Source of the DNA: Alphaproteobacteria bacterium
GTDB taxonomy: Bacteria > Pseudomonadota > Alphaproteobacteria > CACIAM-22H2
Length of the DNA stretch: 41,937 bases
Assembly: GCA_016793045.1 (NCBI GenBank)
Contig: JAEUKZ010000123.1
Location: 1 to 41,937, forward strand
Direction of reading: 5' to 3'
This document shows positions 33,684-41,937 of the stretch, one piece after another. Below the pieces are notes generated by a model. It did no database searches, was not told the DNA's origin, and saw only the letters and a program-made list of their open reading frames with translations. The translations under genes and the position numbers were made by a program. How positions within the stretch are numbered: the stretch's first letter is position 1; each line of letters begins with the position of its first letter.

Positions 33684-34385
33684 ATGTCTGACGACCCGTC
33701 CCAACCGTCGCCGTTCCTGCGTTCCTACGGGCGCCGGCGCGGGCGCAAGCTGTCCGAGAACCGCATGCGCACGCTCGACGGCGGGCTGGCGCGCTGGTCC
33801 GTTCCGCCCGGCGACGCGCCGCTCGACCGGCGCACGCTGTTCGCCCGGCCGCTCGACGCGCTGTGGCTGGAGATCGGCTTCGGCGGCGGCGAACATCTCG
33901 CCGCCCAGGCGGCGGCCAATCCCGACGTCGGCCTGATCGGCTGCGAGCCCTTCGTCGACGGCGTCGCGGCGCTGTGCGCGCGCCTCGACGCGGCCGGCCG
34001 CGACAATGTCCGCATCTGGCCCGACGATGCGCGACCGCTGATCGCGCGCCTTCCCGATGGCAGCGTCGCGCGCGCCTTCATTCTCTTCCCCGATCCGTGG
34101 CCCAAGGCGCGCCACCACAAGCGCCGGCTGATCCAGGCGGACTTCCTCGATCTGCTGGCGCGCGTATTGGCACCGGGCGCCGAGCTGCGCGTCGCGACCG
34201 ACGATCCGGCCTATCTCGAGCACATCGTCGCTGTGTTCGCCGCGCACCCGGCCTTCGCGCTGCCCGCCGGGGCGGAGGGTCGGCGCCCCGCCGATGCCCC
34301 GGAAACGCGCTATGAGGCGAAGGCGCGCGCCGCCGGACGCAGCGGCACGTATCTGCGCTACCGCCGCCTCGCGCCGTCGGCGTAG
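33684..34385 (+). CDS. trmB: tRNA (guanine-N7-)-methyltransferase
   Basis: The 233-residue product methylates G46 of tRNA using SAM. Family motifs: FLRSYGRRRGRKLSENRMR at the N-terminus, LEIGFGGGEHLAAQAAANPD (SAM-binding motif I), ILFPDPWPKARHHKRRLIQA (the TrmB-specific PDPWPKxRHxKRR catalytic segment) and ELRVATDDPAYLEHI. ATG 33684 was chosen because MSDDPSQPSPFLRSYGRRRG is a typical start; GTG 33663 is an alternative. It lies about 96 bases after metK, beyond the palindromic repeat. Confidence 0.95.
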   Translation: MSDDPSQPSPFLRSYGRRRGRKLSENRMRTLDGGLARWSVPPGDAPLDRRTLFARPLDALWLEIGFGGGEHLAAQAAANPDVGLIGCEPFVDGVAALCARLDAAGRDNVRIWPDDARPLIARLPDGSVARAFILFPDPWPKARHHKRRLIQADFLDLLARVLAPGAELRVATDDPAYLEHIVAVFAAHPAFALPAGAEGRRPADAPETRYEAKARAAGRSGTYLRYRRLAPSA

Positions 34386-34474
34386 CGGATCGCGGCGGCG
34401 AAAAATTTGCGCCTTGCGCGGCGCGAAAAGCCCGGAAATGCGCCGCGCGCCGCCTTCATAGGAACCAAATCCTC

Positions 34475-34502
34475 TTGCCAGCGCGCCACGCAGGGGTATA
34501 TA
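34475..34502 (+). promoter_or_regulatory. Promoter of the rimP-nusA-ylxR-infB operon
   Basis: TTGCCA (34475-34480), a 16-base spacer and TATATA (34497-34502) stand in an AT-rich island after trmB. The predicted start near 34510 gives a leader of about 115 bases containing two hairpins and a T-tract. Confidence 0.6.
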
Positions 34503-34520
34503 TCGTCGCGCAGAATATAA

Positions 34521-34581
34521 GGCCTTGGACAGCCGTCCGGGCCGGCACCACGAAGTGGGCCGCTGAGGCCCACTTTTTTTT
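34521..34581 (+). ncRNA. rimP leader with intrinsic terminator (candidate attenuator)
   Basis: Two consecutive hairpins lie in the predicted 5' leader. The first pairs GGCC (34521-34524) and GGAC (34527-34530) with GTCC (34535-34538) and GGCC (34540-34543). The second pairs AAGTGGGCC (34553-34561) with GGCCCACTT (34567-34575) around GCTGA and runs into eight T (34574-34581), a textbook terminator 43 bases before the coding start. Its place, after the promoter and before the first gene, implies attenuation. I recall a described alphaproteobacterial rimP-leader family of this kind; membership needs a covariance search. Confidence 0.75.
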
Positions 34582-34623
34582 GGTTCCGGCTCAGGGCCGT
34601 CTATCGCCTTTGGAGGATCGACG

Positions 34624-35133
34624 ATCGCGACCGACCGTGAAAACGCGCTCGAAGCCCTGGTTGGGCCCACCCTCGACGGGTTGGGCTACGACCTCGTGCG
34701 CCTGACGGTGTCGGGGAGCCGCGCGCCGGTGCTCCAGGTGATGGCGGAACGGCGCGACGGCGTGGCGATGACGATCGACGACTGCGAGCGCATCAGCCGC
34801 GCGCTGTCGGCGAAGCTCGACGTCGAGGATCCGATCGCCGGGTCCTACACGCTTGAGGTGAGTTCGCCGGGCCTCGACCGGCCGCTCACGCGGCCGAAGG
34901 ATTTCGCGCGCTTTGCCGGGCAGGTCGCCCGGGTCGAAACGCGGCTGCCGCAGGACGGCCAGCGGCGATTCAAGGGCCGCATCGCGCGCGCCGACGAGGC
35001 GGTCGTGACGCTCGCGGTCGCGGACGAAGGGGCGGCGGAACGGGAAGTGTCGATCGCCATCGCGAACATCGCGAAGGCGCGGCTTGTATTGACCGACGAA
35101 ATGCTGCGCGCCGCTGCGCGCGCCGGAAGGTGA
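34624..35133 (+). CDS. rimP: Ribosome maturation factor RimP, probable ATC start
   Basis: The product, 169 residues if it starts at ATC 34624, aids 30S assembly. The body is clear: [40 protein letters not shown] and [20 protein letters not shown] are RimP signatures. The conserved N-terminal helix ([20 protein letters not shown]) lies before the first usual start, TTG 34681. In frame upstream there is no ATG, GTG or TTG back to the stop at 34564. A strong GGAGG (34612-34616) is 7 bases before ATC 34624, which I take as the start; ACG 34621 is possible. nusA begins 3 bases after the stop. Confidence 0.85.
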   Translation: MATDRENALEALVGPTLDGLGYDLVRLTVSGSRAPVLQVMAERRDGVAMTIDDCERISRALSAKLDVEDPIAGSYTLEVSSPGLDRPLTRPKDFARFAGQVARVETRLPQDGQRRFKGRIARADEAVVTLAVADEGAAEREVSIAIANIAKARLVLTDEMLRAAARAGR

Positions 35134-35136
35134 AAG

Positions 35137-36711
35137 ATGGCCTCGCGAAAAGCCGCTGTCAGTGAAGAAGCGAAGATCGAGAACACGACGGCGTACAACC
35201 GCATCGAGATGCTGCAGGTCGCCGACGCGGTGGCCCGCGAAAAGGGCATCGAGCGCGAGCAGGTGCTGGAGGCGATGGAGCAGGCCATCCAGAAGGCCGG
35301 CCGCGCCAAGTACGGACACGAGCACGACATCCGCGCCCACATCGACCGTTCGACCGGCGAGATCGCGCTGATGCGCTACCGCCAGGTCGCGGAGGAGATC
35401 GAGAACGAGGCGACGCAGATCCGCATCGCCGACGCGCAGGCGCAGAACCCCGACGCGAAGGTCGGCGACTTCCTCAGCGAATCGCTGCCGCCGATCGATT
35501 TCGGCCGCATCGCGGCGCAGACCGCCAAGCAGGTGATCGTCCAGCGCGTGCGCGAGGCCGAGCGCGAGCGCCAGTTCAACGAGTACAAGGACCGCACGGG
35601 CGAGATCGTCAACGGCATCGTCAAGCGCGTCGAATTCGGCAACGTCACCGTCGATCTCGGCCGCGCGGAGGCGATCCTGCGCCGCGACGAATGCATTCCG
35701 CGCGAGAGCTTCAAGGCCTCGGACCGCGTGCGCGCCTACATCTACGACGTGCGCAAGGAAACCCGCGGGCCCCAGATCTTCCTGTCGCGCACGCATCCGC
35801 AGTTCATGGCCAAGCTGTTCGCGCAGGAAGTGCCGGAAATCTACGACGGCATCATCGAGATCAAGGCCGTCGCGCGCGATCCCGGCAGCCGCGCCAAGAT
35901 CGCGGTCGTGTCGAACGACAGCTCGATCGACCCGGTCGGCGCGTGCGTCGGCATGCGCGGCAGCCGCGTCCAGGCCGTCGTCGCCGAACTGCAGGGCGAG
36001 AAGATCGACATCATCCCGTGGTCGAACGATCCCGCGACCTTCGTGGTCAATGCGCTCGCCCCGGCCGAAGTCTCCAAGGTCGTGCTCGACGAGGAGGCGC
36101 GCCGCATCGAAGTCGTCGTGCCCGACGACCAGCTTTCGCTCGCGATCGGCCGCCGCGGCCAGAACGTCCGCCTCGCGTCGATGCTGACCGGCTGGGCGAT
36201 CGACATCCTGACCGAGAAGGAAGAATCGGAGCGCCGCCAGGAGGAATTCCGCACCCGCTCGGCGCTGTTCGTCGAGGCGCTGGACGTGGACGAGGTCATC
36301 GCCGGCCTGCTCGTCACCGAAGGCTTCAGCAAGGTCGAGGATCTCGCGGCCGTGCCGCTCGACGAGCTCTCGGCCATCGAAGGCTTCGACGACGGCGTGG
36401 CGCACGAACTCAAGGCCCGCGCCGAGGCGTGGGTCGAGAAGCGCGACGAGGAGCTGACCTCGCGCTTCCACGAACTGGGCGTCGCCGAAGACGTCGCGGC
36501 GATCGAGGGCATGAACCCGGCGCGGCTGGTCAAGCTCGGCGAGAAGGGCGTCAAGACGCTCGACGACCTCGGCGATCTTGCCGGCGACGAGCTGCGCGAG
36601 ATCCTGGGCGCCGACGACATCGACCTCGACAGCGCCAACGCCATGATCATGGCGGCGCGCGCGCACTGGTTCGCCGACGAACAACCCGCTGAGGAGCAGA
36701 AGCAGGCGTGA
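35137..36711 (+). CDS. nusA: Transcription termination/antitermination factor NusA
   Basis: The 524-residue product regulates pausing, termination and antitermination by RNA polymerase. Domains in order: N-terminal domain (about 15-130), S1 (about 140-205, [20 protein letters not shown]), two KH domains (about 225-350, including [20 protein letters not shown] and [20 protein letters not shown]), then two C-terminal acidic repeats (about 370-515) with helix-hairpin-helix character, as in the long proteobacterial forms. ATG 35137 has GGAAGGTGA upstream. It overlaps ylxR (GTGA). Confidence 0.97.
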   Translation: MASRKAAVSEEAKIENTTAYNRIEMLQVADAVAREKGIEREQVLEAMEQAIQKAGRAKYGHEHDIRAHIDRSTGEIALMRYRQVAEEIENEATQIRIADAQAQNPDAKVGDFLSESLPPIDFGRIAAQTAKQVIVQRVREAERERQFNEYKDRTGEIVNGIVKRVEFGNVTVDLGRAEAILRRDECIPRESFKASDRVRAYIYDVRKETRGPQIFLSRTHPQFMAKLFAQEVPEIYDGIIEIKAVARDPGSRAKIAVVSNDSSIDPVGACVGMRGSRVQAVVAELQGEKIDIIPWSNDPATFVVNALAPAEVSKVVLDEEARRIEVVVPDDQLSLAIGRRGQNVRLASMLTGWAIDILTEKEESERRQEEFRTRSALFVEALDVDEVIAGLLVTEGFSKVEDLAAVPLDELSAIEGFDDGVAHELKARAEAWVEKRDEELTSRFHELGVAEDVAAIEGMNPARLVKLGEKGVKTLDDLGDLAGDELREILGADDIDLDSANAMIMAARAHWFADEQPAEEQKQA

Positions 36712-37370
36712 TCGGATCTGCCGCCATAGACGCCGCGCCCCCGACCGGGCCGGTCCCGACGCCTTCACGACGCGAGCGCGAGCGCCGCTGCGTCGTGACC
36801 GGCGCCGTGGAGCCGCGCGACGGGCTGGTGCGCTTCGTCGTGGGGCCGGACGGCGCGATCGTGCCCGACATCGACGAGCGGCTGCCGGGGCGCGGCATCT
36901 GGGTCGAGGCGAAGCGTGACGTGCTGGACAAGGCGGTCGCCAAGAATGCCTTCGCGCGCGCGGCCGGGGCGAAGGTCGCGGTGCCGGCCGACCTTGCCGA
37001 GCGCGTGGCGTCGCTGCTGGCGGCGCGGGTGATCGCGCAGGTCGCGATGGCGCGCCGCGCCGGGGCCGCCCTCGCCGGGTTCGAAAAGGTTCAGGCGGCG
37101 CTGCGCGAAGGCCGCGCCGCGCTGCTGCTCGAGGCGCGCGACTGCGGCGCCGATGCGCCGCGGCGCATCGCCGGCGCGCTCGGCGCCAGGCCGGTGCTGC
37201 GCACGCTGGCCGGCTTCGAGCTGGCGTCGGCCTTCGGGCGCGACGTCGTGGTGCATGTGGCGATCGCCCCCGGGCGCTTCGCCGAGACGATTGAACGCGA
37301 ATGCCGGCGGCTCGCCGGGTTCCGGCCGGATGCGGCCGGGGCAACTGACACGGAACTGGACAGGCGATGA
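36708..37370 (+). CDS. ylxR: YlxR (DUF448) RNA-binding protein with C-terminal L7Ae-like domain
   Basis: The 220-residue product has an N-terminal YlxR domain (about 20-100: [40 protein letters not shown]) with the conserved GRGxW motif, fused to a C-terminal region (about 110-200) resembling L7Ae/L30e-like RNA-binding folds, as in other alphaproteobacterial YlxR proteins. It is always tied to nusA-infB; the exact role is unsettled, with nucleoid or RNase P association reported in other bacteria. It starts at GTG 36708 and overlaps both neighbours by 4 bases. Confidence 0.92.
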   Translation: MIGSAAIDAAPPTGPVPTPSRRERERRCVVTGAVEPRDGLVRFVVGPDGAIVPDIDERLPGRGIWVEAKRDVLDKAVAKNAFARAAGAKVAVPADLAERVASLLAARVIAQVAMARRAGAALAGFEKVQAALREGRAALLLEARDCGADAPRRIAGALGARPVLRTLAGFELASAFGRDVVVHVAIAPGRFAETIERECRRLAGFRPDAAGATDTELDRR

Positions 37371-40012
37371 GCGATACGACCGACACCAAGGACGAAGCCA
37401 AGAAGCGCCTGGGGCTCGCGCGCCCCGGTGGGCGGCTCGAGCTGCGCTCCGATGCGGGCCAGGTGCGCCAGAGCTTCTCGCACGGCCGTTCCAAGACCGT
37501 GCAGGTCGAGGTTCGCAAGAAGCGCGTGCCCGGCCCGTCCGGCGCAGCGGCCCCGGCGGCCGCGCCGTCGCCCAGCCCGGCCCCGGCGCCTGCCGCCCCC
37601 GCGCCCCGCCCGGTCGAAGCGCGCGCGCCGGCGCCGGCGGAAGCGCCGCGCCCGCAGCCGCGCACCGATCTGCCCAAGCGCCCGCAGGTCCTGCGCGCGC
37701 TGACCGAGGAAGAGCGCGCCGCGCGCGTGCGCGCCCTCCAGGGCGCGATCCGCGACCAGTCCGCGCGCGCCAAGGATGCCGAAGCGCGCCGCGTCGAGGA
37801 CGAGGCCCGCCGCCAGGCCGACGAGGACCGTCGCCGCCAGGAGGAAGAGGACCGCCGCCGCGCCGAGGACGAAGCCAAGCGCCTCGCCGAGGAAGAGTCG
37901 AAGCGCAAGGCCGAAGAGGAAGCGCGCAAGAAGGCCGCCGAGGACGAAGCCAAGCGCCGCAAGGCCGCCGAGGTTTCGGGCCAGTCGGCAGCCGCCAAGC
38001 TCGCCGCCGTCGCGCCGGAGGAGGAAGACCGCGGCGACGCGCGTCCGCGCCGCCCCGGCGTGGTGATGCCGCCCAAGCGCCCGACGATCGGGCCGCGCCG
38101 CGACATGGGCCGTCGCCAGGGTGCGGGCCGCGTCAACGTCACCGCCGCGCTCGAAGGCGACGACACGATGCGCGCCCGTTCGCTCGCGGCGATGCGGCGC
38201 GCGAGCGAAAAAGAGCGCCGCCGGATGTTCGTCGACCAGGGCCCGGCGCAGAAGATCCGCCGCGAGGTCGTGATCCCCGAAGTCATCACCGTGCAGGAAC
38301 TCGCCGCGCGCATGGCCGAACGCGGCGCCGACGTCATCAAGGCGCTGATGAAGATGGGCGTGATGGCGACGATCAACCAGAACATCGACGCCGACACGGC
38401 GGAGCTGGTGGTCGGCGAATTCGGCCACACCTTCAAGCGCGTGTCCGAAGCCGACGTCGAGGTCGGCCTGTCGGGCGAAAGCGACACCGACGAGAGCCTG
38501 GTGCCGCGCGCCCCCGTGGTCACCATCATGGGCCACGTCGACCACGGCAAGACCTCGCTGCTCGACGCGCTGCGCGACACCGACGTCGCCAAGCACGAGG
38601 CCGGCGGCATCACGCAGCACATCGGCGCCTACCGCGTGCTGCTGAAGTCCGGCAAGACGATCACCTTCCTCGACACGCCCGGCCACGAGGCCTTCACGGC
38701 GATGCGCGCGCGCGGCGCGTCGGTCACCGACATCGTGGTCCTGGTGGTCGCGGCCGACGACGGCATCCAGCCGCAGACCGTGGAGGCGATCAACCACGCC
38801 AAGGCGGCGCAGGTCCCGATGATCGTCGCCATCAACAAGATCGACAAGCCCGACGCCGATCCCGACAAGGTGCGCCGCGGCCTGCTCCAGCACGGCATCG
38901 CGCTCGAGGAAATGGGCGGCGACGTGCTCGCGGTCGAGGTCTCGGCGCTCAAGAAGATCGGCCTCGAGAAGCTCGAGGAGACGATCCTGCTGCAGGCCGA
39001 ACTGCTCGACCTCAAGGCCAACCCGGACCGCACCGCCCAGGGCATCGTCGTCGAGGCGAAGATGGAACGCGGCCGCGGGTCGGTCGCGACGGTGCTGATC
39101 CAGAAGGGCACGCTGCATGCGGGCGACATCTTCGTCGCCGGCGCCGAATGGGGCCGCGTGCGCGCGCTGATCGACGACCACGGCCGCCAGGTCGAATCCG
39201 CCGGGCCGTCGGTGCCGGTGGAGGTGCTCGGCCTCAACGGCACGCCGTCGGCCGGCGACGAGCTGTCGGTGGTCGAGGACGAGGCGCGGGCGCGCGAGGT
39301 CACCGCCTTCCGCCAGCGCAAGAAGCTGTCGGAGCGTCACGCCGCCGGCGCGCGCGGCACGCTCGAGCAGATGTTCACCAAGATCACCGAGGGCACGGTC
39401 AAGGAACTCGGCGTGGTCGTGAAGACCGACGTGCAGGGTTCGCTCGAGGCGATCACCGGCACGCTCGCCAAGATCGGCACGGAGGAGGTTGCGGTGCGCC
39501 TGCTCCACGGCGCGGTCGGCGCGATCACCGAGGGCGACGTGGCGCTCGCCAAGGCGTCGAACGGGCTGATCGTCGGCTTCAACGTGCGCGCCTCGCCGCA
39601 GGCGCGCGACATCGCGCGGCGCGATGGCGTCGAGATCCGCTACTACTCGATCATCTACGACATCATCGACGACATCAAAGCGGCGCTCTCGGGCATGCTC
39701 GCGCCCACCTTGCGCGAGCGTTTCCTCGGCTACGCCGAAATCCGCGAGGTCTTCGACGTGTCGAAGGCGGGCAAGGTCGCGGGCTGCCGCGTCACCGAAG
39801 GCATGGTCAAGCGCGGCGCCAAGGTGCGCCTGCTGCGCGACAACGTGGTCATCCACGAAGGCACGCTCAAGACGCTGCGCCGCTTCAAGGACGAGGTGCG
39901 CGAGGTCCAGGAAGGCTACGAATGCGGCATGGCGTTCGAGAACTACCAGGACATCCGCCAGGGCGACCGCATCGAGTGCTTCGACGTGGAATCGGTCCAG
40001 CGGGCGCTTTAG
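37367..40012 (+). CDS. infB: Translation initiation factor IF-2
   Basis: The 881-residue GTPase brings initiator fMet-tRNA to the ribosome. A small N-terminal IF2-associated segment ([19 protein letters not shown]) and a long charged Ala/Glu/Arg/Lys-rich linker (about 60-250) precede the IF2_N domain (about 300-350, [20 protein letters not shown]). The G domain follows with G1 [10 protein letters not shown]3 DTPGHEAF and G4 NKID, then domains II-IV to the end. All nucleotide-binding motifs are intact. Shortly after the stop, a near copy of the last 19 bases recurs. Confidence 0.97.
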   Translation: MSDTTDTKDEAKKRLGLARPGGRLELRSDAGQVRQSFSHGRSKTVQVEVRKKRVPGPSGAAAPAAAPSPSPAPAPAAPAPRPVEARAPAPAEAPRPQPRTDLPKRPQVLRALTEEERAARVRALQGAIRDQSARAKDAEARRVEDEARRQADEDRRRQEEEDRRRAEDEAKRLAEEESKRKAEEEARKKAAEDEAKRRKAAEVSGQSAAAKLAAVAPEEEDRGDARPRRPGVVMPPKRPTIGPRRDMGRRQGAGRVNVTAALEGDDTMRARSLAAMRRASEKERRRMFVDQGPAQKIRREVVIPEVITVQELAARMAERGADVIKALMKMGVMATINQNIDADTAELVVGEFGHTFKRVSEADVEVGLSGESDTDESLVPRAPVVTIMGHVDHGKTSLLDALRDTDVAKHEAGGITQHIGAYRVLLKSGKTITFLDTPGHEAFTAMRARGASVTDIVVLVVAADDGIQPQTVEAINHAKAAQVPMIVAINKIDKPDADPDKVRRGLLQHGIALEEMGGDVLAVEVSALKKIGLEKLEETILLQAELLDLKANPDRTAQGIVVEAKMERGRGSVATVLIQKGTLHAGDIFVAGAEWGRVRALIDDHGRQVESAGPSVPVEVLGLNGTPSAGDELSVVEDEARAREVTAFRQRKKLSERHAAGARGTLEQMFTKITEGTVKELGVVVKTDVQGSLEAITGTLAKIGTEEVAVRLLHGAVGAITEGDVALAKASNGLIVGFNVRASPQARDIARRDGVEIRYYSIIYDIIDDIKAALSGMLAPTLRERFLGYAEIREVFDVSKAGKVAGCRVTEGMVKRGAKVRLLRDNVVIHEGTLKTLRRFKDEVREVQEGYECGMAFENYQDIRQGDRIECFDVESVQRAL

Positions 40013-40059
40013 CCCGCTGAACCTCGTCCAGCGCGCGCTGTAGGGCAACGCGATCTCGC

Positions 40060-40106
40060 GTAGGGGCCGGGCGCCCGCCCGGGCCGGCCGGGAGGCCGGC
40101 CCCTAC
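40060..40106. repeat. Dispersed GC palindrome, copy B
   Basis: GTAGGGGCCGG (40060-40070) and CCGGCCCCTAC (40096-40106) are exact complements flanking a GC-rich, itself self-complementary middle. It lies in the 118-base gap between infB and the isochorismatase gene and shares its 5' end with copy A at 33609. It may act as a REP-like element or a transcript-end hairpin. Confidence 0.55.
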
Positions 40107-40130
40107 GGCCCATCCGCGGGGGGACTTCGA

Positions 40131-40772
40131 ATGGCAGCCACCAGCCCCGACTACGCGACCCGCTCCTACGGCGCCGAGACCATCGGCTTCGGCGCGCGTC
40201 CCGGCATCGTCGTGATCGACTTCCAGAAGGCGTTCACCGAGGCGAAGTATCCGCTCGGCGGCGCGCCGATGGTGATGAAGGCGCTTGCCAACACGGCCAA
40301 GCTGCTTGAAGTCGCGCGGGCGCAGAACATCCCGGTCGCGAGCTGCTACACCGCCTACAAGTCGGTGCGCGACATGCCGCACTGGAAGGTCGGCATGGTG
40401 CGCGAGCAGTTCATCCACGGCCATCCCTGCACCGAGCTCGACCCCGCGATCCACGACCCGGACTACGACGTGGTGGTGTGCAAGTCCGGTCCGTCGATCT
40501 TCTTCCAGACGCCGGTCGTGCCCTATTTCGTCAAGGAGCGCGTCGACACGGTGATCGTCACGGGCTGCATCACCTCGGGCTGCATCCGCGCCTCGACGAT
40601 CGATTCGTTCCAGAACGGCTTCCGCACCATCGTGCCGGAGGACTGCGTCGGCGACCACGAAGAGGGGCCGCACCGCGACAACCTGCGCGACGTCGGCCGG
40701 CGCTATGCCGACGTCTCGTCGCTCGCCGAGGTGCTCGCCTATCTCGACGACCTGCGCAAGCGCAACGCGTGA
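40131..40772 (+). CDS. Isochorismatase-family cysteine hydrolase (N-carbamoylsarcosine amidase-like)
   Basis: The 213-residue product has the family's catalytic triad: D30 (GIVVIDFQKAF), K118 (VVVCKSGPSIFF) and C151 in VTGCITSGCIRASTIDSFQN, including the cis-peptide region before the nucleophile. The TSGC form of the nucleophile motif and the overall length resemble N-carbamoylsarcosine amidase and maleamate amidohydrolase rather than isochorismatase or nicotinamidase. The substrate is unknown. ATG 40131 has GGGGGGA about 7 bases upstream. It is an unusual insertion between infB and rbfA, 11 bases before the latter, so it may share a transcript with rbfA. Confidence 0.9.
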   Translation: MAATSPDYATRSYGAETIGFGARPGIVVIDFQKAFTEAKYPLGGAPMVMKALANTAKLLEVARAQNIPVASCYTAYKSVRDMPHWKVGMVREQFIHGHPCTELDPAIHDPDYDVVVCKSGPSIFFQTPVVPYFVKERVDTVIVTGCITSGCIRASTIDSFQNGFRTIVPEDCVGDHEEGPHRDNLRDVGRRYADVSSLAEVLAYLDDLRKRNA

Positions 40773-40783
40773 GGAGCTGAACC

Positions 40784-41212
40784 ATGCGCGCGCGCGATGA
40801 ACGTCCCTCGCAGCGTCCGCTTCGCGTCGGCGAGGCGGTGCGCCATGCGCTCGTCGAGGTGTTCGCGCGCGGCCACATCCGCGATCCCGATCTCGCCGCG
40901 GTGATGCTGACGATCAGCGAAGTCCGCATGAGCCCCGATCTGCGCCACGCCACGGTGTTCGTGACCCAGCTCGGCGGCGGCGAGATGGCGCCGGTGCTCA
41001 AGGCGCTCAAGCGCGCCGGACCCTATCTGCGCGGCGAGGTCGCGCGCCTCGTCGACCTGCGCTACGCCCCTGATCTGCATTTCCAGGCCGACACCTCCTT
41101 CGAGGTCGCCGGCCGCATCAGCGACGTGCTGATGCGCCCCGAGGTCCGCCGCGACCTCGAGCCGCCGCAAAAGCCCAAGCGCGCCCGCCGCAAGCCCGCG
41201 CGCGATTCCTGA
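40784..41212 (+). CDS. rbfA: Ribosome-binding factor A
   Basis: The 142-residue KH-like protein assists late 30S maturation. Family features: RPLRVGEAVRHALVEVFARG, VMLTISEVRMSPDLRHATVF and LRYAPDLHFQADTSFEVAGR, plus a basic C-terminal tail (KPKRARRKPARDS). Length is normal. ATG 40784 has GAGGAGC about 6 bases upstream, immediately after the isochorismatase stop. truB starts 13 bases downstream. Confidence 0.95.
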   Translation: MRARDERPSQRPLRVGEAVRHALVEVFARGHIRDPDLAAVMLTISEVRMSPDLRHATVFVTQLGGGEMAPVLKALKRAGPYLRGEVARLVDLRYAPDLHFQADTSFEVAGRISDVLMRPEVRRDLEPPQKPKRARRKPARDS

Positions 41213-41225
41213 TCGCGCGCATCCC

Positions 41226-41937
41226 GTGAAACGAAAAGGGGAGGCGATCGACGGCTTCGTCGTGCTCGACAAGCCGCTCGGCCTCGGTTCGACCCAGGCG
41301 ATGGCACAGGTGCGCCGCGCGCTGGGGGCCGCCAAGGCGGGCCATGGCGGCACGCTCGACCCGCTGGCGACCGGGGTGCTGGTGATCGCGCTCGGCGAGG
41401 CGACGAAGCTGGTGCCCTTCGTGATGGACGCGGTCAAGGAGTACGAATTTACCGTCCGCTGGGGCGAGGCGCGCTCCACCGACGACGCCGAGGGCCCGAT
41501 TACGGCGACCAGCGATGTCCGCCCGGACCGCGCCGCGATCGTGGCGGCGCTGCCGCGCTTCCTTGGGGTGATTCAGCAGACACCGCCCGCCTTCTCGGCC
41601 ATCAAGGTCGCCGGCGAGCGCGCCTATGACCGCGCGCGTGCCGGCGAAGTGGTTGAACTGAAAGCACGATCAGTCGAGATCAGGGCGCTGGAGCTGGTCG
41701 CCTGCGACGATACGGACCACGCCAGCTTCCGGGTCGTCTGCGGCAAGGGCACCTATGTCCGCAGCCTGGCGCGCGACCTTGCGGCGGCCCTCGGGGCGGT
41801 CGGCCATGTCAGCGCGCTGCGCCGCCTCGCGGTCGGGCGGTTCCGCGTCAATGACGCGATTTCGCTGGATAAACTGGCATCGCTTGGGCATAGTCCCGCC
41901 CGCTCCGCTGCCCTGCGGCCGGTCGAGACCGCGCTGG
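41226..41937 (+). CDS. truB: tRNA pseudouridine(55) synthase TruB, 3' end outside window
   Basis: The frame from GTG 41226 gives 237 residues of TruB up to the window edge. It reads KRKGEAIDGFVVLDKPLGLG at the N-terminus, then GHGGTLDPLATGVLVIALGE with catalytic D44, followed by QQTPPAFSAIKVAGERAYDR and GKGTYVRSLARDLAAAL, all typical. TruB makes pseudouridine 55 in the T-arm of tRNAs and acts as a tRNA chaperone. GTG 41226 lies 13 bases after rbfA. A strong GGGGAGG sequence occurs inside the first codons, so a slightly later start cannot be excluded. Confidence 0.95.
   Translation, partial: MKRKGEAIDGFVVLDKPLGLGSTQAMAQVRRALGAAKAGHGGTLDPLATGVLVIALGEATKLVPFVMDAVKEYEFTVRWGEARSTDDAEGPITATSDVRPDRAAIVAALPRFLGVIQQTPPAFSAIKVAGERAYDRARAGEVVELKARSVEIRALELVACDDTDHASFRVVCGKGTYVRSLARDLAAALGAVGHVSALRRLAVGRFRVNDAISLDKLASLGHSPARSAALRPVETAL

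Noticed and set aside
34386-34623. tRNA gene before rimP, as metY in E. coli
   Set aside because: No T-loop (GTTCGAnnC) or cloverleaf-compatible acceptor pairing is seen. The region is a promoter plus terminator leader.
37750-38000. Repeat array or CRISPR-like periodicity within infB
   Set aside because: The periodic GC pattern encodes the Glu/Arg/Ala-rich linker of IF-2, a normal feature of the protein.
34591-38622. Open frame of 1343 codons on the minus strand opposite rimP, nusA, ylxR and infB
   Set aside because: It lies antisense to four certain genes and has a low-complexity Arg/Ala/Ser composition with no recognisable motif. Such frames are expected where GC-rich codon bias removes stop codons.

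Overview
The window is very GC-rich chromosomal DNA with a strong G/C third-position bias. It comes from an alphaproteobacterium, probably near the Rhodospirillales. The main evidence is gene order: fur, olsB, olsA, miaB, phoH, ybeY, corC, lnt, an xre-type regulator, metK, trmB, rimP, nusA, ylxR, infB, rbfA, truB on the right, and trpS, murJ, glnD, a universal stress protein, nfuA, tsaB, rimI and mucR on the left. From memory, this is a long conserved backbone of alphaproteobacterial chromosomes. I see no transposase, integrase, phage gene, CRISPR array, rRNA or tRNA.

Left part (1-19,700) is a mosaic: backbone genes trpS, murJ and glnD lie on the minus strand, separated by accessory genes. 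These are a CAAX-type membrane protease (cut by the window edge), a flavodoxin-fold oxidoreductase, an EamA permease, a membrane protein with a polymer-forming domain, and a YafY/WYL regulator divergent from a metaxin-like GST across a perfect 30-bp palindrome. They continue with a Crp/Fnr-family regulator followed by an FNR-like palindrome and a Spy/CpxP-like periplasmic protein, PPK2 with a small Trp-rich partner, a lipoprotein, two tandem TauE/SafE (TSUP) permeases with an Alph_Pro_TM protein, and two tandem class III adenylate cyclases.

Middle part (19,760-26,110): nfuA (Fe-S carrier), a Bax-like glucosaminidase convergent with a VanX-type D-Ala-D-Ala dipeptidase, tsaB-rimI, a MucR/Ros regulator, then fur overlapping olsB and olsA. 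The last two look like a complete ornithine-lipid pathway in one transcription unit with the iron regulator.

Right part (26,110-41,937) is translation and envelope housekeeping. miaB-phoH-ybeY-corC-lnt are joined by four consecutive 4-nt stop/start overlaps. Then come the xre regulator with a clear terminator, metK with a structured leader, and trmB. The rimP-nusA-ylxR-infB operon follows, preceded by a sigma70-like promoter and a strong intrinsic terminator inside its own leader. rimP has no ATG/GTG/TTG start in the expected place and probably starts at ATC. An isochorismatase-family hydrolase sits between infB and rbfA, and truB runs off the right edge. No gene-free stretch exceeds 300 bases. 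I did not find a clearly new multi-gene system; the most interesting signals are regulatory: the rimP leader and start, the two perfect palindromes, the metK leader, and the paired duplications.
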